Under the pieces are notes generated by a model. It ran no database searches. It saw only the letters and a list, made by a program, of their open reading frames with translations, and had not been told where the DNA came from. A stretch of 64,000 bases of DNA from an uncultured Ferrimonas sp. (lineage in GTDB: Bacteria; Pseudomonadota; Gammaproteobacteria; Enterobacterales; Shewanellaceae), in contig NZ_CANLCI010000020.1 of the NCBI RefSeq assembly GCF_947489035.1, positions 1 through 64,000 on the forward strand. Direction: 5' to 3'. Of this stretch, positions 29,796-39,350 are shown one piece after another (positions within the stretch are counted from its first letter, which is position 1; every line of letters begins with the position of its first letter). The translations under genes and the position numbers were made by a program.

Positions 29796-30848
29796 TTACG
29801 CTTGCCCTAACGACACCATGCCACGCTGGGGATCCTGCTGCAGCTGGGTAAATGCCTCTACCAGCTCGTGGCCCATGTCGACGGCTCGATGCCAATTATC
29901 GGTACGCTGCTGATTGCTCCACTGAGCAAAGTCGCTGCGATCCGGCAGTTTGCCGCCGGGCAGGCGCGCCACAAACTGCGGCGAAGGCACCAGCATCGCC
30001 ACTTTACGGAAGTTGGCACTGGCTCGACGCCACGGCAGTGCTTTATCAAACCAACCCGGGGCAGCATTGGCATAGAAGTGCGGATAAAGGGTTAAACCGC
30101 CGTGCTGCAACGCGGGCAGATCCAGATGGTAATCGGTTACGCCGCCGTCGTAGTAATAGCCTGGCTCGGTATTGGGCAGATCTTTGACCCCACGCAGTAC
30201 CATTGGAATGCTGCCGCTGGCCAGCAACGCATCCAACAAGCCATTGGCGGTCAACTGGGTATTGCTGCTGGGCAGATCGGTCATGCCTGCAAAGGGGGTG
30301 TCTGCTTTGGCGTGCAGCACCCAGCGCCGCCAAAAGGCCGCCAGATTACGGCGGCCAAACAGATTCAGCAGCGAACTCATCGCCGCCCCAGCCGCAACAA
30401 CGGCTCGCTTATCGCTGGCGACCAAGCCGCGCCCATGACAGACAATCAGGTTTAAGTGGCGGTGGCTGTGCGCCAGCATCGCCGCACGATCCGCTTCCGC
30501 AAAGGCTTGGCTAAGAAGCGCTCGACACTGCTGTTCCACTTCCTCAGGGCTGGGCTGCACTTCGTACCACTGGCCAATGTAACCTTGCTGCAATCGCTGA
30601 TGGGCATTGACCGGATCGGGGTGGCACAAAGCCGCGCAACGCCACGCCCCCGACGAGGTCCCCATAAAGGTCATTGGTTGCTGTGCCGGAATAAAGTGCT
30701 CAATCAAGTGGCGTTCCAGCGGGGCTAAAGGCAACCATTTGGGGCCACCACTGGCGGCAATCCACTTATCAAATAAGCCAGAGGCCAACCCATGATGTTC
30801 TATTTGGTAGCGCGCTTCTGGCCCCACCACTAACTGCAACAACGACAC
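29796..30848 (-). CDS. Patatin-like phospholipase
   Basis: A 350-aa cytoplasmic acyl hydrolase. The Ser nucleophile is in MGTSSGAWR (GxSxG), the Asp of the dyad in YYYDGGVTDYH, and an oxyanion-type glycine stretch is at IAASGGPKWL. It lacks a signal peptide and membrane segments. It sits divergent from the DUF2057 gene across a 468-bp gap that holds a CRP site 181 bp upstream of its start. The lipid substrate is unknown. Confidence 0.85.
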   Translation of the reverse strand: MSLLQLVVGPEARYQIEHHGLASGLFDKWIAASGGPKWLPLAPLERHLIEHFIPAQQPMTFMGTSSGAWRCAALCHPDPVNAHQRLQQGYIGQWYEVQPSPEEVEQQCRALLSQAFAEADRAAMLAHSHRHLNLIVCHGRGLVASDKRAVVAAGAAMSSLLNLFGRRNLAAFWRRWVLHAKADTPFAGMTDLPSSNTQLTANGLLDALLASGSIPMVLRGVKDLPNTEPGYYYDGGVTDYHLDLPALQHGGLTLYPHFYANAAPGWFDKALPWRRASANFRKVAMLVPSPQFVARLPGGKLPDRSDFAQWSNQQRTDNWHRAVDMGHELVEAFTQLQQDPQRGMVSLGQA

Positions 30849-31028
30849 CGTTAATGCTCCTTTAAGCGGCTGATTTGATTCACAACAGCACGATATTCCG
30901 TTGCCAATGGCGCCATGTCAATTGAGCCAAATTCAAAACACACACAAACGATTAACATCTGCATAAAAATTCAACGCCATTTGTTAAAATTTGGTGCAAA
31001 TGCCACTTTTTTCACCCCAACAGAGAAA

Positions 31029-31044
31029 TGTGACTTAGGTCACA
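31029..31044. promoter_or_regulatory. Perfect CRP-binding site
   Basis: TGTGACTTAGGTCACA has both half-sites exact (TGTGA-N6-TCACA), with A-rich flanks as in the E. coli consensus. It lies between divergent genes, 181 bp from the patatin start and 273 bp from the DUF2057 start, so either may be regulated. The rest of the 468-bp gap (30849-31316) shows no gene. Confidence 0.85.
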
Positions 31045-31181
31045 GCAAAGTTAAACCGACGATCCGATCTGTTAACCGTGCCGTTTCCAATATTTTCACA
31101 CTGAATAACATCAAATTAACAGGTTGCTCTCACTAGTGTGTTCACTTCACGGTCCGGCGGTGGTAAAACATGCATAACCCT

Positions 31182-31205
31182 GAACAAAGAGAGCAATCTT
31201 TGTTC
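31182..31205 (+). other. Leader hairpin upstream of the DUF2057 gene
   Basis: GAACAAAGA/TCTTTGTTC form a 9-bp stem around the loop GAGCAA. Part of the loop and stem, GAGAGCAA (31189-31196), is also complementary to TTGCTCTC at 31124-31131. The two pairings exclude each other, so an RNA switch between folds is possible if transcription begins before 31124. Confidence 0.5.
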
Positions 31206-31316
31206 AACAAGTGACTAAGATTGGATTAAGAAAAGTCACGGGGTAAATGGGGTTCATCCCGGTTTAGATGCCGACGGTGTACCTTCTGGAGCTGTAACAA
31301 GGAAGGAGAATCATCA

Positions 31317-31700
31317 ATGCGCACCAAAACTTTACTGGCCACCGCTGCCACTGCACTACTGTTAAGCACCACCGCTTCTGCGGCACAACTGCAACTGGAC
31401 GATGGCTTCTTCGCCACCTCCGTGAACGGCAACGAGGTTTCCGTTACTGCAGATGCTCACGACCTGTCTAACGGCAAGCAAGTGATCACCGTTCGTTACG
31501 AAGAGAACGTGATCCACAGCCGTGAACGTAACGACTACACCGTTACCGGACCGATGTACGTAGTATTTAACGCCGACAAGTCTGCTAACTACCAGATCGT
31601 TAAAACTGGTGAAAAGTTCGAACTGACCAGCAACGGCAACGCGGTTGCGGCCAAGTTCTACAATGGCGACCAAGCGGTCCACGCTGCACTGAGCATGTAA
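31317..31700 (+). CDS. Secreted DUF2057 (YccT)-like protein, short form
   Basis: A 127-aa periplasmic protein with signal peptide (LLATAATALLLSTTASAAQ). The core, with VNGNEVS, LSNGKQVITVRYEENV and GPMYVVFNA, matches the first half of DUF2057 (the E. coli YccT protein is about 220 aa), so this is a single-domain form. GGAAGGAGA precedes the ATG, a very strong ribosome site. A leader hairpin and a perfect CRP site lie upstream and a strong terminator follows, suggesting high, regulated expression. Confidence 0.65.
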   Translation: MRTKTLLATAATALLLSTTASAAQLQLDDGFFATSVNGNEVSVTADAHDLSNGKQVITVRYEENVIHSRERNDYTVTGPMYVVFNADKSANYQIVKTGEKFELTSNGNAVAAKFYNGDQAVHAALSM

Positions 31701-31717
31701 ATGCTGGCTGCGAGACC

Positions 31718-31747
31718 AAAAAAGCGATGCTTCGGCATCGCTTTTTT
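31718..31747. terminator. Terminator after the DUF2057 gene
   Basis: The 13-bp stem AAAAAAGCGATGC/GCATCGCTTTTTT with a stable TTCG loop lies 18 bp after the stop. Confidence 0.93.
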
Positions 31748-31812
31748 ATTGCCTCTGTGCCGGTGGCAAGCGACAATTCCTATCTACCCCGATCAATATA
31801 TAGTGCTTGGCC

Positions 31813-32229
31813 ATGCTGCAACTGTCTGCCCGCGTTACCATTCCTGCACACGAAATCGAGATGCAGATGATCCGCGCCCAAGGGCCTGGGGGTCAGCACG
31901 TCAACAAAACCAGCAGCGCCATTCAGCTGATCTTCGACATCAATGCCTCCAAAGCGTTGCCGGACTCCTACAAGCAGCAACTGCTCAGCCGCGGCCACGC
32001 AAACCTGACCGCCTCGGGCAAGCTGATCATTAAAGCGCAGCAATACCGCAGCCAAGAGATGAATCGACAAGACGCGCTCGAACGCCTTAAGGTCATTTTG
32101 CTGCAAGCGATGGTGGTGCAGCGAAAACGCATCGCCACCAAACCCACCCGCTCCTCGCAACGTCGGCGCATGGACAGCAAAACAAAGCACGGCCAAACCA
32201 AGGCACTGCGTACCAAACGCTTCGACTGA
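31813..32229 (+). CDS. arfB: Alternative ribosome-rescue factor ArfB
   Basis: Hydrolyses peptidyl-tRNA on ribosomes stalled at mRNA ends. From ATG 31813 it is 138 aa, with the catalytic GGQ in RAQGPGGQHVNKTSSA and the basic C-terminal tail (KTKHGQTKALRTKRFD) that enters the empty mRNA channel. An in-frame TTG two codons earlier is possible but unlikely. It stands alone, in a 206-bp gap before aroQ. Confidence 0.95.
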   Translation: MLQLSARVTIPAHEIEMQMIRAQGPGGQHVNKTSSAIQLIFDINASKALPDSYKQQLLSRGHANLTASGKLIIKAQQYRSQEMNRQDALERLKVILLQAMVVQRKRIATKPTRSSQRRRMDSKTKHGQTKALRTKRFD

Positions 32230-32435
32230 CGCTCGCGCTACCCGCTTAAAAACAAGGCAGAACAGGCAAAGATTGCCGGCATTATGCGGAGATTAGACCA
32301 GTAAAATGCTGCTATATCCGAACATGTCGTTATAATGGCTCGACTGATTTAGGATGGCCTAAAAAACTGAACGAAGTTTGGCATTCGCTGCACTTCACTG
32401 CTTTTAAGCCTATTTTTGCTGGGGATTGCCGCACG

Positions 32436-32891
32436 ATGTCGCAACAAGCACACATTTTGGTTCTTAATGGGCCTAACTTGAATCTGCTTGGCCGCCGCGA
32501 GCCAGAGGTTTATGGCTCACAAACGCTGGCGGATGTGGTCGACAATCTTACCAATCAAGCGAACCGACAACAGGTTCGCCTGTCGCATTTACAAAGCAAC
32601 AGCGAAGCAGCGCTGATCGATGCCATCCATCAAACCGATGCGGATTTCATCGTCATCAACCCTGCCGCCTTTACCCACACCAGTGTGGCACTGCGCGACG
32701 CCTTGCTTGGGGTAGCCATCCCTTTTATCGAAGTACATCTATCAAACGTGCACGGCCGGGAGCCGTTTCGACACCACTCGTACTTTTCCGATGTGGCCGT
32801 GGGCGTGATTTGCGGATTGGGCACCGAAGGTTATCGCTATGCCTTCGACGCCGCCTGCCGTCATCTACAGAACATTGAACAACAGGATTAA
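32436..32891 (+). CDS. aroQ: 3-dehydroquinate dehydratase, type II
   Basis: Third step of the shikimate pathway. The 151-aa protein has [18 protein letters not shown] with the catalytic Tyr, [16 protein letters not shown], and [17 protein letters not shown] with the catalytic His. It is eight bases before accB, the usual aroQ-accB-accC order. Confidence 0.97.
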   Translation: MSQQAHILVLNGPNLNLLGRREPEVYGSQTLADVVDNLTNQANRQQVRLSHLQSNSEAALIDAIHQTDADFIVINPAAFTHTSVALRDALLGVAIPFIEVHLSNVHGREPFRHHSYFSDVAVGVICGLGTEGYRYAFDAACRHLQNIEQQD

Positions 32892-32899
32892 GCGCCGCT

Positions 32900-33361
32900 A
32901 TGGACATTCGTAAAATCAAAAAACTGATTGAGTTGGTACAGGAATCCGGCATTGCCGAATTGGAGATCACCGAAGGCGAAGAGAGCGTACGGATCTCCGC
33001 TCCGTCGGCGGCTGCCGCCACCACCTTAGTTGCCCCAGCCCCAATGGCTGCTCCCGTTGCGGCGGCGCCGGTTGCCGCACCAGTGGCTGCAGCACCAGTC
33101 GCTGCCGATGAAGCCGCAACCCCAAGCGGTCATCAAGTTCGCAGCCCAATGGTTGGTAGCTTCTACCGTGCCCCAACCCCAGGCGCTAAGTCATTTGTTG
33201 AAGTTGGCGACACCGTAAACGTGGGCGACACCCTGTGCATCATCGAAGCCATGAAGATGATGAACCAGATTGAAGCTGACAAAGCTGGTGTGGTTAAAGC
33301 CGTATTGGCTGAAAACGGCGACCCAATTGAGTTTGATGAACCGCTGTTCATCATCGAATAA
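32900..33361 (+). CDS. accB: Biotin carboxyl carrier protein
   Basis: Carries biotin between the carboxylase and transferase parts of acetyl-CoA carboxylase. The 153-aa protein has an N-terminal helical domain, an Ala/Pro/Val-rich linker (about 36-72) and a biotinyl domain with K119 in [14 protein letters not shown]. It lies 11 bp before accC. Confidence 0.97.
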   Translation: MDIRKIKKLIELVQESGIAELEITEGEESVRISAPSAAAATTLVAPAPMAAPVAAAPVAAPVAAAPVAADEAATPSGHQVRSPMVGSFYRAPTPGAKSFVEVGDTVNVGDTLCIIEAMKMMNQIEADKAGVVKAVLAENGDPIEFDEPLFIIE

Positions 33362-33372
33362 GGAAGCCGACC

Positions 33373-34719
33373 ATGTTGGATAAAGTGGTCATCGCCAACC
33401 GTGGCGAGATTGCCCTGCGTATTTTGCGCGCCTGTCGCGAGCTTGGGATCAAAACCGTGGCGGTGCACTCCACCGCCGATCGCGATCTGAAGCACGTGTT
33501 ACTGGCCGACGAAACCATCTGTATTGGTAAGGCGCCAGCCACCGAAAGTTACCTGAACGTACCGGCGTTGATCGCCGCTGCGGAAGTAACCGACGCCATC
33601 GCCATTCACCCAGGTTACGGCTTCTTGTCTGAGAACGCCGAGTTTGCCGAACAGGTAGAAAAAAGCGGCTTTATCTTTATCGGGCCAAAGGCGGAAACCA
33701 TCCGCTTGATGGGCGATAAAGTGTCGGCCATTTCGGCCATGAAGAAAGCCGGCGTGCCTTGTGTACCAGGCTCTGACGGCCCATTGGGTGAAGACGACGC
33801 TTACAACATTCAGTGCGCTAAGCGCATTGGTTTCCCAGTGATCATCAAGGCCGCTGGTGGCGGTGGTGGTCGTGGTATGCGCGTGGTTCGTAAAGAATCC
33901 GAGCTGGTTGAAGCGATCGCCATTACCAAATCTGAAGCCGGTAGCTTCTTCGGTAACGATGTGGTTTACATGGAGAAATTCCTAGAAAACCCACGGCACA
34001 TCGAAGTGCAGGTGTTGGCCGACGGCCAAGGCAGCGCCATTCACTTAGGCGAGCGCGATTGTTCGATGCAACGTCGTCACCAGAAAGTGGTGGAAGAAGC
34101 CCCAGCGCCAGGGATCACCGCCGAGATGCGTAAGTTCATCGGTGAGCGTTGTTCCCGTGCCTGTTTGGAGATCGGCTACCGCGGTGCCGGTACCTTCGAA
34201 TTCTTATTTGAAAACGGCGAGTTCTACTTCATCGAGATGAACACTCGTATTCAGGTAGAGCATCCAGTAACCGAAATGGTGACCGGCGTTGATTTGATCA
34301 AAGAGCAGCTGCGCATTGCCGCCGGTCAGCCACTGTCGATCACCCAAGACGAAGTGAAGATCAAAGGCCACGCCATTGAGTGTCGTATCAATGCCGAAGA
34401 TCCTGAAACCTTCATGCCATCACCGGGCAAGATTGAACACTTCCACCCACCGGGCGGCATGGGCATTCGTTGGGACAGCCACATCTATGCAGGCTACAGC
34501 GTACCGCCACATTACGATTCAATGATTGGCAAGCTGATCACCTTTGGTGAGAACCGTGGCATCGCCATCGCTCGCATGCGTAACGCCTTGCGCGAACTGG
34601 TGGTGAACGGCATTAAGACCAACACCATGCTGCAGCAACGCATCATGGACGACGAGAACTTCCAAAACGGTGGCACCAACATCCACTACTTGGAAAAGAA
34701 ACTCGAGCAAGAGTCTTAA
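33373..34719 (+). CDS. accC: Biotin carboxylase
   Basis: Carboxylates biotin on AccB with ATP and bicarbonate. The 448-aa protein has the ATP-grasp Gly-rich loop ([14 protein letters not shown]), HIEVQVLAD, and [16 protein letters not shown]. Length is normal. Its last 42 bp serve as the left attachment site of a genomic island: the same 42 bp recur at 45253, and the reading frame and stop are kept, so the enzyme is intact. Confidence 0.98.
   Translation: MLDKVVIANRGEIALRILRACRELGIKTVAVHSTADRDLKHVLLADETICIGKAPATESYLNVPALIAAAEVTDAIAIHPGYGFLSENAEFAEQVEKSGFIFIGPKAETIRLMGDKVSAISAMKKAGVPCVPGSDGPLGEDDAYNIQCAKRIGFPVIIKAAGGGGGRGMRVVRKESELVEAIAITKSEAGSFFGNDVVYMEKFLENPRHIEVQVLADGQGSAIHLGERDCSMQRRHQKVVEEAPAPGITAEMRKFIGERCSRACLEIGYRGAGTFEFLFENGEFYFIEMNTRIQVEHPVTEMVTGVDLIKEQLRIAAGQPLSITQDEVKIKGHAIECRINAEDPETFMPSPGKIEHFHPPGGMGIRWDSHIYAGYSVPPHYDSMIGKLITFGENRGIAIARMRNALRELVVNGIKTNTMLQQRIMDDENFQNGGTNIHYLEKKLEQES
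34678..34719 (+). repeat. attL: 42-bp direct repeat inside the accC 3' end
   Basis: The last 42 bp of accC, including its stop codon, are identical to 45253-45294. The bases just outside (C/G on the left, G/T on the right) differ, so the repeat is exactly bounded. It marks the left end of the island. Confidence 0.93.
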
Positions 34720-34744
34720 GCGTACTCATACATCCGATACGAAG

Positions 34745-34782
34745 GGCGCAAACCTTGATTTTAAAAGGGTTGCGCCTTTTTT
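34745..34782 (+). terminator. Terminator downstream of accC at the island's left end
   Basis: GGCGCAA/TTGCGCC forms a 7-bp stem with a long A/T-rich loop and a following T6 run. It ends the aroQ-accBC transcript and is supplied by the island. Confidence 0.7.
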
Positions 34783-34829
34783 GTATCCGGTTGCATTTCG
34801 ATGTGCATTTATCCTAACGGCTGAAATGT

Positions 34830-34849
34830 TGTACCCCGAGGTGTATCCC
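34830..34849 (+). repeat. Paired TGTACCCC/TGTATCCC motifs at the left end
   Basis: TGTACCCC (34830-34837) and TGTATCCC (34842-34849) lie between attL and the integrase start. Matching TGTACCCC (45174-45181) and CGTACCC (45186-45192) lie inside attR. Both pairs have the same ~12-bp phasing, which suggests arm-type integrase binding sites. Confidence 0.5.
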
Positions 34850-34868
34850 AGCAACAAAGGTGACAGAT

Positions 34869-35068
34869 ATGGTGTTATCAGCAACCCAGATCGAGGGCTT
34901 AAAACCTCGAGACAAAGAGTACTCAATCACCGACCGTGATGGCCTCGCCATCCGCATTCGCCCCTCTGGCGCAACGCTTGGATACTGCGATACATTTATG
35001 CCAAGAAAGCACAAAGGCTAACTCTTGGCTCCTACCCTATGATGCCCCTCAAGGTTAAATGGTCGTAG
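34869..35068 (+). pseudogene. P4-type tyrosine integrase, N-terminal remnant
   Basis: ATG 34869 with AAAGGTG upstream reads MVLSATQIEGLKPRDKEYSI and onward to IRPSGATL, the DUF4102 arm-binding domain. A one-base deletion near 34978 breaks the frame; restoring it continues WILRYIYAKKAQRLTLGSYP and then stops at 35068. The core-binding and catalytic domains (R-H-R-Y) are gone. It lies next to attL and points away from accC, the usual position. The sequence is clearly an integrase relic, not a functional gene. Confidence 0.85.
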
Positions 35069-35107
35069 TCATTATACGAAGACATTACGACTTGCCGTCC
35101 TAGGCAG

Positions 35108-35833
35108 TTACAACACCAACCGTCCCGAATTCTCGCGCAGCCACTCTCGGCATTCGGCATAGTCTGGGATTACTCGCTCAACCTCACGCCAGAACTGCGG
35201 TGAATGGTCATGATGCTTAAGGTGACCCAGTTCGTGCACCACCACGTAATCAACAATGCGATTAGGTGCCATTACAATCACCCAGTTGAACTCGAGTTCG
35301 CCCTTAGTGGTGCAACTACCCCAACGGCTTTTAAACTGCTTAACCGATACTGACGTAGGGCGGACGCCAACTACTTCAGCGTATCGCGCACATTTTTCCC
35401 GCAATTTGTTGTGGGCATGGCTTCGATACCAACGAATCAGGGAGTTACGAACGGCATTGGCTGGATCGCCATAAGCTGGCACCGTAACCTGTAAGCGTCC
35501 TTGCACCAGCTTAGCGGGCATGTAAGCCCCAGTCAGTACCTTCAGTCGGTAGTTACGACCAAGGTATGGGAAGGCTTCACCAGAGACATAGCTCTTGCTG
35601 CTTGGCGGTAGCACCGCGTCGTGCAAGGCGATCTTCTCAATGATCCAGCGATGCTTGGCTGCAATCAGTTTACTGATGCGTTCCACTTCAAGTTGATGGG
35701 GAACAATCACCATCACCTGCCCATCCTCGACTTGAATCGAAGCGGTCTTGCGGCGCGTGGTGCGCCGTACTTCGACGACATAGCCATCGCCTTGGAGATA
35801 CTCCGTAGACCTCCCCTTTTCAGCCGCCATCAC
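35108..35833 (-). CDS. YgjP-like metallopeptidase linked to hsdR
   Basis: A 241-aa protein with the zincin motif HELGHLKHHDHSPQFW near the C-terminus and the family segment KQFKSRWGSCTTKGELEFNW. Its start overlaps the hsdR stop by 4 bp (ATGA), so the two are translationally coupled. Such genes often follow type I hsdR; a role in the turnover of HsdR has been suggested but is not shown here. Starting codon is ATG 35833; a second ATG follows directly. Confidence 0.88.
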   Translation of the reverse strand: MMAAEKGRSTEYLQGDGYVVEVRRTTRRKTASIQVEDGQVMVIVPHQLEVERISKLIAAKHRWIIEKIALHDAVLPPSSKSYVSGEAFPYLGRNYRLKVLTGAYMPAKLVQGRLQVTVPAYGDPANAVRNSLIRWYRSHAHNKLREKCARYAEVVGVRPTSVSVKQFKSRWGSCTTKGELEFNWVIVMAPNRIVDYVVVHELGHLKHHDHSPQFWREVERVIPDYAECREWLRENSGRLVL

Positions 35834-38800
35834 TTCTTCCCAAACTTCGTCTGCGCCAGTTCCATGAAGCGATCTTGTAACACGGCAACCAGTTCCTTAT
35901 TGCCAAAGGGTTGTTTCAGTACTCGCCGCTTAATCTCTTTCTTCATCCGCTTTACCTCATCGGGCTTATTGAAGAAGTCGACAATGTCGGTGGCCTCATC
36001 GAGCATCTGCACCAGCAACTGCGTGGTCGCCTTTACCGCCTCACTGTTGGTTTCATCTACCACATCTACATCATCAAGGTTCGCTACTTCCGCCATAAGG
36101 ATGTTGTAGAAGGCGTACTCTGTTTCAGATAAACCAACGTGCTCCGCGCCTGCCGAGCGATCGGTTTCGATGGTATCCACTAAATGAAGCAGTAACTGAT
36201 ACTGTTCATCCCACTTACCAGCGGTCTTCTCGATGATGTCGCGTAGGCGCAGGCTGAGCGACTTGTAGTACTCGGGGTCTTCCTCCAGATTCACGGTGAT
36301 GTGATGCTTGATGGCACTCTCAATCTCAGAGGCTTTCGATTCATCCGACTTGGCTTGTGCCACTTCCTCTTTGAAGTTGGCAGCCAACAGATCCACAGGC
36401 GGGATCTTAGGATCTACGCCGGTGCTGATGATGTGCTCATCCACCAGTTTGCGCACCTTCTCACCAACTCCAGTTAAATCTAATGCCGGGTCTCGGTAGC
36501 GATTGCGCGCCGCATTGTGGATCTTGCCAAGGCGCTTTAAGTCGCCAATGAAATCTGCGGCAGCGGTGTCGGGTAGGATCAAGTTCATCTGCTTGGCGAA
36601 GCGCTTAAAGGCGATCTCAAATTGAGCGCGAACCGATTCCTCCTTCAAAGCCAAGACGCATAGATCGATGTATGCCTCATCATCCTTGGCCGTCTTAATC
36701 TCTTTGAAGAATGCCATCGCAACGGTGTGCAGCGCTTTTAGCTTGGGGATCTCATCCTTCAAGCTTTCGTAACTGCCCTCTATGTCATCGCTGCTGAACT
36801 GATCCAGCGCTGCTTTGAGGTAGTCCGCCAGCCCGTAATAATCGACAACATGACCGCACTCCTTGGCTGCTTTACTCACTGGTGAGGTGCAGGTTCGGTT
36901 AACCCGGGCTATGGCCTGCATTAAGGTATGATCTTGCAGCTTGCGGTCGATATACATCACTTGCGCCAACGGCGCATCAAAGCCAGTAAGCAGCATGTCT
37001 TTGACGATAAGGAAGGCAACGGGGTTTTCGGACAGCGGTTTATTAAAGTCCTTAATAACCTGCTTCTGCTTGGCTTTATCGGTGTACTTAGCGATGTAAG
37101 GCTTGTCGTTATGATCACCAGAGATCACCACCTCTGACGGCGGTGCTTCCAGTTCATCCAACATCTCTTTGAACAATACCGCCGCATGGCGGCTACCCAC
37201 CACAATCATCGCCTTGTAGCCATCCGGTTGGATGTGCTCTCGATAGTGATTAAGTAGGTCAAGGCAGACCCAACGAATGCGCGCGGGTGCTTCTCGCACT
37301 GCTCGTTCAACGCCATAGCGTTTCTTTATCTCGAGCTGATCCTCTTTGCTGTAGTCGCCAAAGTACTCTTCGAACAGCTTGTCGAGGGATTCGCCCTCAA
37401 CCTTGGATTGCACCTCGCGGCCTTGATAGAGCAACCGCACCGTTGCGCCATCTTCCACCGCTTCATTGATCTTGTAGGCATCGATGTAGCCGCCAAAGGC
37501 TTTGCTCATCTTCTGGGTCTTCATCAACGGCGTACCGGTAAAACCAATCTTGGGGGCATTGGGTAACGCCAGATTGATGGTGGTCGCCAAGCCACCAAAC
37601 TGAGTGCGGTGGGCTTCATCAGCCAAGACGATGATGTTGTCACTTGGGTTCAAGTCGCGGAACTCGCTCTCTTTGCTCTCTTGCTCGAGATCCAAGAACT
37701 TCTGCACCATCGCCGTAACCAAATCAGAGCTGTCTCGCTTCAGTAGCTCCTTCAACTGCTTCACCGAGCCAGCGTGATGAACGGTTTCCCCTTGTGCGGC
37801 CTTAAAGGTGCTTGATAGTTGCTCATCCAACTGGGTTCGATCAGTAATGAACACCAACTTGTAATGGCGTAGCTGTGGATCGCGGCGTAGCTTCACCGCC
37901 AGCATCACCATCGTGAGCGATTTACCCGAGCCTTGGGTATGCCACACCACCCCAGACTTGGATTTGCGATCGGTGCCGGTCTTCAATCGATGGATGATCT
38001 TATTCACCGCGCGAAACTGCTGGTAACGCGCCACCTTCTTAACCAGCCGTCCTTCGATGGGCTCGAACAAGACAAAGTTTTGAATGATATCGAGGAAGTT
38101 AGACGGGGTTAGCATCCCAGCGATCAAACGCTGCTGTGGTGTGACTGCCGTAAGCGCATCCACCTCTGGGGTCAGCGACTCACCATAAGCCACGGAGGGC
38201 TGTTCAGCAGCATGAGTAAGCACAGCGTCAGAGGGCGCTGCCTTGGCTGCAATGAAGTTAGAGATGTTCTGCCGTTTAAGATCTTCATCGGTAACGGGGT
38301 AGGCATCTTTCCAATCACCGTAGTGCTGCGCTGCCGAGCTAATGGTGCCCACCTTGGCGTGATCCCGGCATAGCGTCACCATCAGTTGGTTGTACCAGAA
38401 CAGGCGCTCCGCGCCCTCGTCACTCTCTTGGCCGCGCAGGTTGGCATAACGCCGAAGTTGATCGATGCCGTCATCCACCGGATTGGTGATGTAAGGAGAT
38501 TTGCACTCAATCACCAACAGCGGCAAGCCATTCACAAAGCCAAGGATGTCGGGAATGATGTTCTGTGCCCCTTCAACCTTGAACTGGCTGGTACTCAAGA
38601 ACTCGTTATTGCTTGGCTGGTCGAAGTCGATCAGCTTTACCGTTTGGCCTTTCTTGCCTTTGCCAAGGTCTTGCTCAACCGAGATCCCATCACCGCACAG
38701 CAAGCGCCACAGGGTTTGGTTGTACTCCATCAAACCGGTTTGGGTCGGGTGGGTTAGCTCACGCATCACCTTGCGCAGGTTATCCGCAGATAGCCAAGGG

Positions 38801-38976
38801 TTGAGCCTCTTAACTGCCCGCGCCAATCGCTTGGTCAACACCACATCGCGCCACGAGTCACGCTCCTGTTGTGCATGTTCTGGCGACAATGCTGCCCCAG
38901 CGGCGTAACGCCAGCCAAGGGATTGCAGTTGCTCTAGCGCGGGTTGTTCAACTTTAATGAGTTCGTCTTGGATCAT
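35830..38976 (-). CDS. hsdR: Type I restriction enzyme, R subunit (first system)
   Basis: The motor and nuclease of a type I restriction system. From ATG 38976 it is 1048 aa; an in-frame upstream start would add 11 residues. The N-terminal nuclease has GLPLLVIECKSP (E-x-K). Helicase motor motifs include WHTQGSGKSLTMV (Walker A), VLADEAHRTQFGG (DEAH) and GFTGTPLM. A long C-terminal helical region would contact HsdM. No frameshift is seen. It is divergent from three small ORFs, so its promoter lies between 38977 and 39193. Confidence 0.96.
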   Translation of the reverse strand: MIQDELIKVEQPALEQLQSLGWRYAAGAALSPEHAQQERDSWRDVVLTKRLARAVKRLNPWLSADNLRKVMRELTHPTQTGLMEYNQTLWRLLCGDGISVEQDLGKGKKGQTVKLIDFDQPSNNEFLSTSQFKVEGAQNIIPDILGFVNGLPLLVIECKSPYITNPVDDGIDQLRRYANLRGQESDEGAERLFWYNQLMVTLCRDHAKVGTISSAAQHYGDWKDAYPVTDEDLKRQNISNFIAAKAAPSDAVLTHAAEQPSVAYGESLTPEVDALTAVTPQQRLIAGMLTPSNFLDIIQNFVLFEPIEGRLVKKVARYQQFRAVNKIIHRLKTGTDRKSKSGVVWHTQGSGKSLTMVMLAVKLRRDPQLRHYKLVFITDRTQLDEQLSSTFKAAQGETVHHAGSVKQLKELLKRDSSDLVTAMVQKFLDLEQESKESEFRDLNPSDNIIVLADEAHRTQFGGLATTINLALPNAPKIGFTGTPLMKTQKMSKAFGGYIDAYKINEAVEDGATVRLLYQGREVQSKVEGESLDKLFEEYFGDYSKEDQLEIKKRYGVERAVREAPARIRWVCLDLLNHYREHIQPDGYKAMIVVGSRHAAVLFKEMLDELEAPPSEVVISGDHNDKPYIAKYTDKAKQKQVIKDFNKPLSENPVAFLIVKDMLLTGFDAPLAQVMYIDRKLQDHTLMQAIARVNRTCTSPVSKAAKECGHVVDYYGLADYLKAALDQFSSDDIEGSYESLKDEIPKLKALHTVAMAFFKEIKTAKDDEAYIDLCVLALKEESVRAQFEIAFKRFAKQMNLILPDTAAADFIGDLKRLGKIHNAARNRYRDPALDLTGVGEKVRKLVDEHIISTGVDPKIPPVDLLAANFKEEVAQAKSDESKASEIESAIKHHITVNLEEDPEYYKSLSLRLRDIIEKTAGKWDEQYQLLLHLVDTIETDRSAGAEHVGLSETEYAFYNILMAEVANLDDVDVVDETNSEAVKATTQLLVQMLDEATDIVDFFNKPDEVKRMKKEIKRRVLKQPFGNKELVAVLQDRFMELAQTKFGKK

Positions 38977-39193
38977 TAGTACTACTGGCCGAGTGGTTGG
39001 GCAAAACATCTTTTCACGATGGTACAGCCAGATAGCGACATATCCAGCAAACAGCTCCGCAATTAAGTAAAAAACTGCGCCTATTCAAAACTTGTACGCT
39101 TCCCCCCCCACTGCAGGCGCTAATCAATTCTGCATTATCTCCTTCGTTGGTAGAGGCTTCTGCCAGCGTCATTCACACAATGGAGAAAAAATA

Positions 39194-39349
39194 ATGACCA
39201 AAAGTAAAACCCCAATGACCAGCGATGCAGCCGCTCGTATTCAAAGCACAGTTGCCAAGCAAAACGGTGGTTCAGTGCCTAAGGGCAGCGTGGCTTCACG
39301 GGCGCAAAGCGCCGCCGCTAAGAACTCGTCTAAGAACGGAGGTAAGTAA
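39194..39349 (+). CDS. Small basic Ala/Ser/Lys-rich protein
   Basis: A 51-aa protein from ATG 39194 (GGAG upstream). It contains MTSDAAARIQSTVAKQNGG and PKGSVASRAQSAAAKNSSK, two related Ala/Ser/Gln blocks resembling the plant seed-maturation type repeats seen in short bacterial proteins. Its stop is one base before the next ATG, so the two are translated together. No function can be assigned. It sits between hsdR and the ~451-aa gene, on the opposite strand to both. Confidence 0.72.
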   Translation: MTKSKTPMTSDAAARIQSTVAKQNGGSVPKGSVASRAQSAAAKNSSKNGGK

Positions 39350-39350
39350 C

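Noticed and set aside
34670..34939. Open frame crossing attL.
   Set aside because: It is out of frame with accC and runs through the terminator; the integrase remnant explains the coding-like part.
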